DNA of 17,889 nucleotides from positions 1 through 17,889 of the forward strand of contig CAYOIM010000019.1 of assembly GCA_964404075.1 (NCBI GenBank), written 5' to 3'. The translations under genes were made by a program, and so were the position numbers. This document shows, piece by piece, positions 14,137 through 17,889 of the stretch (its first letter is position 1; each line of letters starts with the position of its first letter). The notes beneath the pieces were generated by a model, which worked only from the letters and a program-made list of their open reading frames with translations, did not search any database and had not been told where the DNA came from. The DNA comes from CAYTED01 sp964404075 (GTDB lineage Bacteria; Patescibacteriota; Minisyncoccia; Moranbacterales; UBA1568).

Positions 14137-14170
14137 AAACAAAAACAACCCCGCGATATCCGGGGCTGTT
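14137..14170 (-). terminator. Intrinsic terminator of the L25 gene
   Basis: On the minus strand a GC-rich stem CCCCG/CGGGG (14149-14153/14161-14165), extended by A-T and G-U pairs to about ten, is followed by TTGTTTTTGTTT. It lies about 20 bases after the L25 stop codon. With the repeat at 14049-14104 it makes a tandem stop signal. Confidence 0.75.
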
Positions 14171-14189
14171 TCAACAACGAAAGAAAACC

Positions 14190-14876
14190 TTACTTCTTTT
14201 CCGCCTTCTTCTCGGATGATGCTCCTGGAGTGGCGCCTACCGGCTCTTTTACGACACCCTCAACCTTGGTCACATCAGCCTCGACTTTGGTATTCAAGGT
14301 ATCCATCTCAGCCTCCGTCCGCGGCGGAATCACCGAAGCGATCACCATATTCGGATCCGCATCGATCTTCACCTTCGGAGATACCTTGATATCGGAAACC
14401 GTAATATGATCCTCGAACGACCGGAGCATACTGAGATCCGCTTCCAGCGCATGCGGGAGATCGCTCGGCAAAGTCCGGACCGGCAATTCCTCGATCGATT
14501 TCATGAGCATGCCTCCCATCTCACGGACGGCCGCAGATTCATTGATGAAAACGATCGGGACGCGTGTCTCGATCTCTTCGTCCATGCGCACCTGGAAAAA
14601 GTCGATATGTATGAAGCGATTCCGGAGCGGACTCATCTGCACGGCATGGATGAGCACATTCACCGGCTTCTCCGCGCCGATGACGAGTTCCACGATCGTA
14701 TTCTCCCCTGCCTGTTTGTAGGCTTTCGCGAATTCGAGGTAGGTCAAAGCGACATTGCGTGGCGCAATCTTTCGTCCATAGATGACCGCCGGCACCATAT
14801 CGCTCTTCCGGAGCCGACCCAACCCCTTGCCGACCTCCGTACGGAGAACGGCATTCAACTTCATATATTCCGACAT
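14190..14876 (-). CDS. rplY: Ribosomal protein bL25, Ctc/TL5 form
   Basis: This 228-residue protein has an N-terminal L25 domain that binds 5S rRNA (about 1-95, with the block GRLRKSDMVPAVIYGRK) and a C-terminal Ctc/TL5 beta domain (about 98-185). A tail rich in Val, Glu, Ala and Lys ends AEKK. The two-domain form is the one called Ctc, TL5 or general stress protein in other bacteria. It starts 30 bases after the zinc-ribbon gene and probably shares its promoter. ATG 14864 is an alternative start. A good terminator follows. Confidence 0.95.
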   Translation of the reverse strand: MSEYMKLNAVLRTEVGKGLGRLRKSDMVPAVIYGRKIAPRNVALTYLEFAKAYKQAGENTIVELVIGAEKPVNVLIHAVQMSPLRNRFIHIDFFQVRMDEEIETRVPIVFINESAAVREMGGMLMKSIEELPVRTLPSDLPHALEADLSMLRSFEDHITVSDIKVSPKVKIDADPNMVIASVIPPRTEAEMDTLNTKVEADVTKVEGVVKEPVGATPGASSEKKAEKK

Positions 14877-14906
14877 AATCGTTTCGGGATAAGATATTAT
14901 CTTCTT

Positions 14907-15227
14907 CTACTGAAGCAACGCCTCGACACCCCGATGCTCCTTCAGAAACCGGTGCATCTCGATCGCGTCATCGGCCGTCACCGGATCACTGCCGAAAATC
15001 CGCTTCGCCTCACTCTGATCCACATCCGTGAGGACCCCGAAGCTCGCCACACCCATCGGACCGACGGACACGAAGATGAAAGTCGAGGATTGGCAGTCCT
15101 TGCAAGTCAAGTGAAACACCGTCCGATCCCGCTCTTCTTCCAAGAGGAGCATTTCTTTCGGCTCATACTGCCGATCGCAGAGCGGACAGTGAATCAGCGG
15201 CTTGACACTTTCAAATGCGGCTTTCAT
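14907..15227 (-). CDS. Small zinc-ribbon protein of unknown function
   Basis: I do not recognise a named family for this 106-residue protein. It has CPLC (14-17) and CKDC (42-45), two CX2C pairs 24 residues apart, which is the pattern of a zinc ribbon. The second half is mixed helix and strand with no membrane segment or export signal. The conserved-looking layout and its place as first gene of a two-gene unit with ribosomal protein L25 suggest a cytoplasmic role, perhaps near RNA or translation. That is context only. Its promoter at 15273-15301 is one of the best in the window. Confidence 0.75.
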   Translation of the reverse strand: MKAAFESVKPLIHCPLCDRQYEPKEMLLLEEERDRTVFHLTCKDCQSSTFIFVSVGPMGVASFGVLTDVDQSEAKRIFGSDPVTADDAIEMHRFLKEHRGVEALLQ

Positions 15228-15272
15228 AGGGAATTTTCTCTTGATTCAAAACCGGACAAAAAGAACAAACCG

Positions 15273-15301
15273 ATAGTACCATGGAAAATCACTCCGGTCA
15301 A
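15273..15301 (-). promoter_or_regulatory. Promoter of the zinc-ribbon/L25 unit
   Basis: On the minus strand TTGACC (15296-15301) lies 17 bases before TACTAT (15273-15278), which is preceded by TGG as in extended -10 boxes. The -35 is the left half of the palindrome at 15296-15310. The predicted leader is about 39 bases. Confidence 0.65.
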
Positions 15302-15310
15302 CCTTTGACC
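15296..15310. promoter_or_regulatory. Perfect 15-bp palindrome carrying both divergent -35 boxes
   Basis: GGTCAA, CCT, TTGACC forms a perfect 6-3-6 inverted repeat. Each half is a near-consensus -35 (TTGACC), one per strand. It could simply be two abutting promoters, or a symmetric operator whose occupant would block both. Confidence 0.65.
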
Positions 15311-15333
15311 ATTTCGGATATTTTCGCTAGGAT
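15305..15333 (+). promoter_or_regulatory. Promoter of clpC
   Basis: TTGACC (15305-15310) is followed after 17 bases by TAGGAT (15328-15333), giving a leader of about 40 bases. A second candidate, the extended -10 TGCTATCAT (15349-15357), would give a leader of about 15 bases. No CIRCE or CtsR-type operator was seen. Confidence 0.5.
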
Positions 15334-15378
15334 AGAAGGCTCGATATATGCTATCATAAGCCCATACACACTCATTCT

Positions 15379-17874
15379 ATGGAACGATTTCCCCTGACGG
15401 AAAAATTGACTTTCCATGCCAAAAGCGTCTTCAGGGAAGCCCGTGATATCGCCTTCTATTCGCACTGTACCCATATCGAGCCGAAACATGTCCTCCTCGC
15501 CCTCTTCCTCGAACAGGGAAGCCTCGGCAAAGTACTCCTCGAAAATATCGGCTTCAAACAGGAACCACTCGGGAAAATAACTCTCGCTACCAAGAGTCTG
15601 AAGGGCATGAAGAAGCCGACCATAAAAACGAAGGGAAGATCGATGCTCGATTTTTCTTCCGGCCTGAAGAAAATCTTCACGAGGTCTTTCGCTATCGCGG
15701 CGGAGTTCCGCTCGCCCTATGTCGGCACCGAACACCTCGTCGCCGCGCTCGCCGAATCGGATGACGCCGATATCGAGTCCATCTTCCATGACTTCTCCCT
15801 CGAACGGGAGAAATCACTCGATACCATCCACGCGCACCTGAACTACGATCATGTACCGCCTCTCTCGAAAATGTTCAATCTGCCAGAGATCAGCCTCACA
15901 CGGAAGAAAATCGGACACCGTACCGAAACCCCGTTCCTCGATCAATACACGATCGACCTCTGCAAAGATACCAAGGCGGAGCCCTTCATCGGACGAATCC
16001 ATGAAATCGAACGGCTCATCCACATACTCGGACGCAAACAGAAGAACAATCCTCTCCTCCTCGGCGATCCGGGCGTAGGGAAGACCGCGCTCGTCACCGC
16101 GCTCGCGAAAAAAATCGGGGAAGGCACGGCGGGAAATTTCCTCGCGGAGAAACGGATTCTCGCGCTCGACCTCGCGCTCGTCGTCGCCGGAACCAGTTTC
16201 CGCGGAGAATTCGAGGCGCGCCTGAAAGAAATCATCCGAGAAGCGAAGAACACTCCGAGCGTCATCCTCTTCATCGACGAGATCCATACGCTCGTCGGCG
16301 CCGGCAATACCTCCGGAGGACTCGATGCCGCCAACATACTGAAGCCCGCGCTCGCCCGTGGCGATATCCGGCTCATCGGCGCGACAACTTTCACCGAATA
16401 CAAACGGCATATCGAAAAAGATCCCGCGCTCGAGCGGCGATTCCAATCCATACTCGTCCGCGAACCATCACGCGATGAGACGCTTTCCATCCTCCTCCAA
16501 TCCAAGCATGCTTTCGAAGACTTTCATGAGGTCGTTCTTCCAGATGCCGTCATCGCCCTCGCGCTCGATATGTCCCTGCGACATATCCATGATCGATTCC
16601 TGCCGGACAAAACATTCGACCTCATCGACGAAGCGGCCTCCGCAGTGAAACATATGACTGAAGATATCCTCGTTCCCGACAAACACCTGACCATTCTCCG
16701 CAAACACCTCGAAGATCTCAGCATGGAAAAAAATCAGGCGCTCGAAAAAGGAGATTATGATGCCGCAAGCAAACTCTACCACGAGGAAAAGCAGACCGCC
16801 TCGGCGATCGCCATCCTCGAAACCAACAACCTCTCCCCGAAGAAGAAGCCGCATGCCATCGTCACGGAAGAAGACATTCTCCGAGCGCTCTCCCGTTCGA
16901 CCGGCATCCCCGAGGAAAAACTCTCTCTCGAATGGAGGAATATCTCCCTGGCGCGCATCAGGGAGGCGCTCTCAGCATCCGTCATCGGTCAAGAGGAAGC
17001 GACCGATACGATTGCGAGGGCGCTCATCCGTGCGGCGGCCGGCATTCGCGATACGGATCGACCGATCGCATCATTCCTTTTCCTCGGTCCGTCCGGCGTA
17101 GGGAAGACCCTCCTCGCGAAAACGATCGCCGCGCAATTCTTCGGTAGCGACCATGCCTTCATCCGTCTCGACATGAGCGAATTCGGCGAACGGCACAATG
17201 TCGCGCAGATGATCGGTTCCCCCGCCGGCTATGTCGGCTATGGCGAAGGAGGCAAACTCACGGAGAAGATCCGTCGCGAACCCCATTCCGTCGTCCTCTT
17301 CGACGAGATCGAGAAAGCGCATCCCGATACGGCGAATATCCTCCTCCAGATCCTCGAAGACGGGTTCCTCACCGATGCCGAAGGACGGAAAGCGGATTTC
17401 CGTCATGCGATGATCATCCTCACTTCCAATATCGGTACGCACGCATTCACGGAAAGCGCGAAGATCGGTTTCGAAGAGCGCGATCGCTCCGATGATTTCG
17501 ATCAGCGCTTCCGGATCGTGAAGAAAAGCGTGCTCGAGGAATTGAAACGCACCCTCCGCCCCGAACTCCTTTCCCGCCTCGGTGAGACTATCGTCTTCCG
17601 ACCACTCGGAAAGAAAGCCATCGAGGCCATCGCGGGTCAGGAGCTCGAAAAATTACGGGATCGCCTGAAGAAAAAGAATATCACCCTCGTCTATCCGGCA
17701 TCGATCCGCCCATTCATCGGTGAGACGGGATTCGTCCCATCCGAAGGCGCGAGGCCCATCCGAAAGAAAATCGAGCATACCATCGAACAGCCTATCGCGG
17801 AATTCCTCCTCACCCACCCGAAACAGAGGAAAATCACCCTCTCCCTCAGGAACAAACGGATTCTCGTGAAATAA
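15379..17874 (+). CDS. clpC: ClpC-type AAA+ unfoldase of the Clp protease
   Basis: This 831-residue protein is complete. It has an N-terminal Clp repeat domain (about 5-150) and AAA+ domain 1 with Walker A GDPGVGKT (229-236), Walker B VILFIDE (295-301) and the arginine-finger region LERRF. A short middle region with a UVR-like stretch (about 448-472) follows. AAA+ domain 2 has Walker A GPSGVGKT (570-577), the pore loop GYVGYGEGG (617-625) and Walker B VVLFDE (638-643). The short middle region fits ClpC or ClpA better than ClpB, which has a long coiled coil. KIGF (695-698) sits where ClpC carries its ClpP-docking loop, so it probably feeds substrates to ClpP. It is the only plus-strand gene, divergent from the zinc-ribbon gene. 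Confidence 0.93.
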   Translation: MERFPLTEKLTFHAKSVFREARDIAFYSHCTHIEPKHVLLALFLEQGSLGKVLLENIGFKQEPLGKITLATKSLKGMKKPTIKTKGRSMLDFSSGLKKIFTRSFAIAAEFRSPYVGTEHLVAALAESDDADIESIFHDFSLEREKSLDTIHAHLNYDHVPPLSKMFNLPEISLTRKKIGHRTETPFLDQYTIDLCKDTKAEPFIGRIHEIERLIHILGRKQKNNPLLLGDPGVGKTALVTALAKKIGEGTAGNFLAEKRILALDLALVVAGTSFRGEFEARLKEIIREAKNTPSVILFIDEIHTLVGAGNTSGGLDAANILKPALARGDIRLIGATTFTEYKRHIEKDPALERRFQSILVREPSRDETLSILLQSKHAFEDFHEVVLPDAVIALALDMSLRHIHDRFLPDKTFDLIDEAASAVKHMTEDILVPDKHLTILRKHLEDLSMEKNQALEKGDYDAASKLYHEEKQTASAIAILETNNLSPKKKPHAIVTEEDILRALSRSTGIPEEKLSLEWRNISLARIREALSASVIGQEEATDTIARALIRAAAGIRDTDRPIASFLFLGPSGVGKTLLAKTIAAQFFGSDHAFIRLDMSEFGERHNVAQMIGSPAGYVGYGEGGKLTEKIRREPHSVVLFDEIEKAHPDTANILLQILEDGFLTDAEGRKADFRHAMIILTSNIGTHAFTESAKIGFEERDRSDDFDQRFRIVKKSVLEELKRTLRPELLSRLGETIVFRPLGKKAIEAIAGQELEKLRDRLKKKNITLVYPASIRPFIGETGFVPSEGARPIRKKIEHTIEQPIAEFLLTHPKQRKITLSLRNKRILVK

Positions 17875-17887
17875 TGTTTTTTCACGA
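17864..17887 (+). terminator. Possible hairpin at the end of clpC
   Basis: TCGTGAAA and TTTCACGA form an 8-bp stem with an 8-base loop that contains most of the TAA stop codon. The window ends two bases later, so a following T-tract cannot be judged. Confidence 0.3.
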
Positions 17888-17889
17888 TT

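Noticed and set aside
13990..14148. N-terminal extension of the AI-2E permease
   Set aside because: It crosses the terminator-like repeat at 14049-14104, and the family-like sequence begins at the ATG at 13989.
15814..16446. Minus-strand open frame opposite clpC
   Set aside because: Acidic shadow frame fully inside the ClpC AAA+ domain 1 region.
1..17889. CRISPR array, tRNA or rRNA genes, transposase genes
   Set aside because: No evenly spaced direct repeats, cloverleaf, rRNA-like stretch or transposase frame was seen on either strand by eye.

Overview
The gene set suggests a member of the candidate phyla radiation (Patescibacteria), probably a Parcubacteria-like lineage. It has a PilMNO/PilB/PilT pilus set with no PilP or PilQ beside it, and PilT has the P-loop variant GPVGHGKST. 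There are several membrane-anchored CXXC oxidoreductases, few clear Shine-Dalgarno sites and compact minus-strand gene strings. The lineage is an inference from gene content. Everything except the last gene (clpC) is on the minus strand, so the window is best read from right to left.

Layout. (1) 56-6106 is a type IV pilus cluster, transcribed pilM, pilN, pilO, pilB, a CheY-like receiver, pilT. (2) 6250-12904 is a cell-envelope and thiol-redox region. It holds a membrane-anchored DsbA-like protein, a thioredoxin/DsbD-type fusion, a YedZ/MsrQ-like heme membrane protein, two paralogous cysteine-rich GH73/lysozyme-like wall hydrolases, a small membrane-anchored CPHC thioredoxin and lgt. (3) 12910-13989 encodes an AI-2E family (PF01594) permease. 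(4) 14190-15227 encodes ribosomal protein L25/Ctc and, upstream of it, a small zinc-ribbon protein. (5) 15379-17874 is a divergently transcribed ClpC ATPase.

How it fits together. PilB and PilT would power pilus extension and retraction on a PilM/N/O platform, and the receiver may tune the motors. The two wall hydrolases each have four cysteines at identical spacing (20, 35 and 4 residues). They sit among DsbA-like, DsbD-like and thioredoxin-like proteins, which suggests that this region makes and folds disulfide-stabilised exported enzymes.

Non-coding structure is unusually rich. A 35-bp intergenic hairpin repeat occurs four times (one copy cut by the window edge). A 162-bp near-complete fold-back element ends on the stop codon of one hydrolase gene. 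A different imperfect palindrome of about 117 bp starts 2 bp after the stop of its paralogue. A perfect 15-bp palindrome between the zinc-ribbon gene and clpC supplies the -35 hexamers of two divergent promoters. No tRNA, rRNA, CRISPR array or transposase gene was seen.
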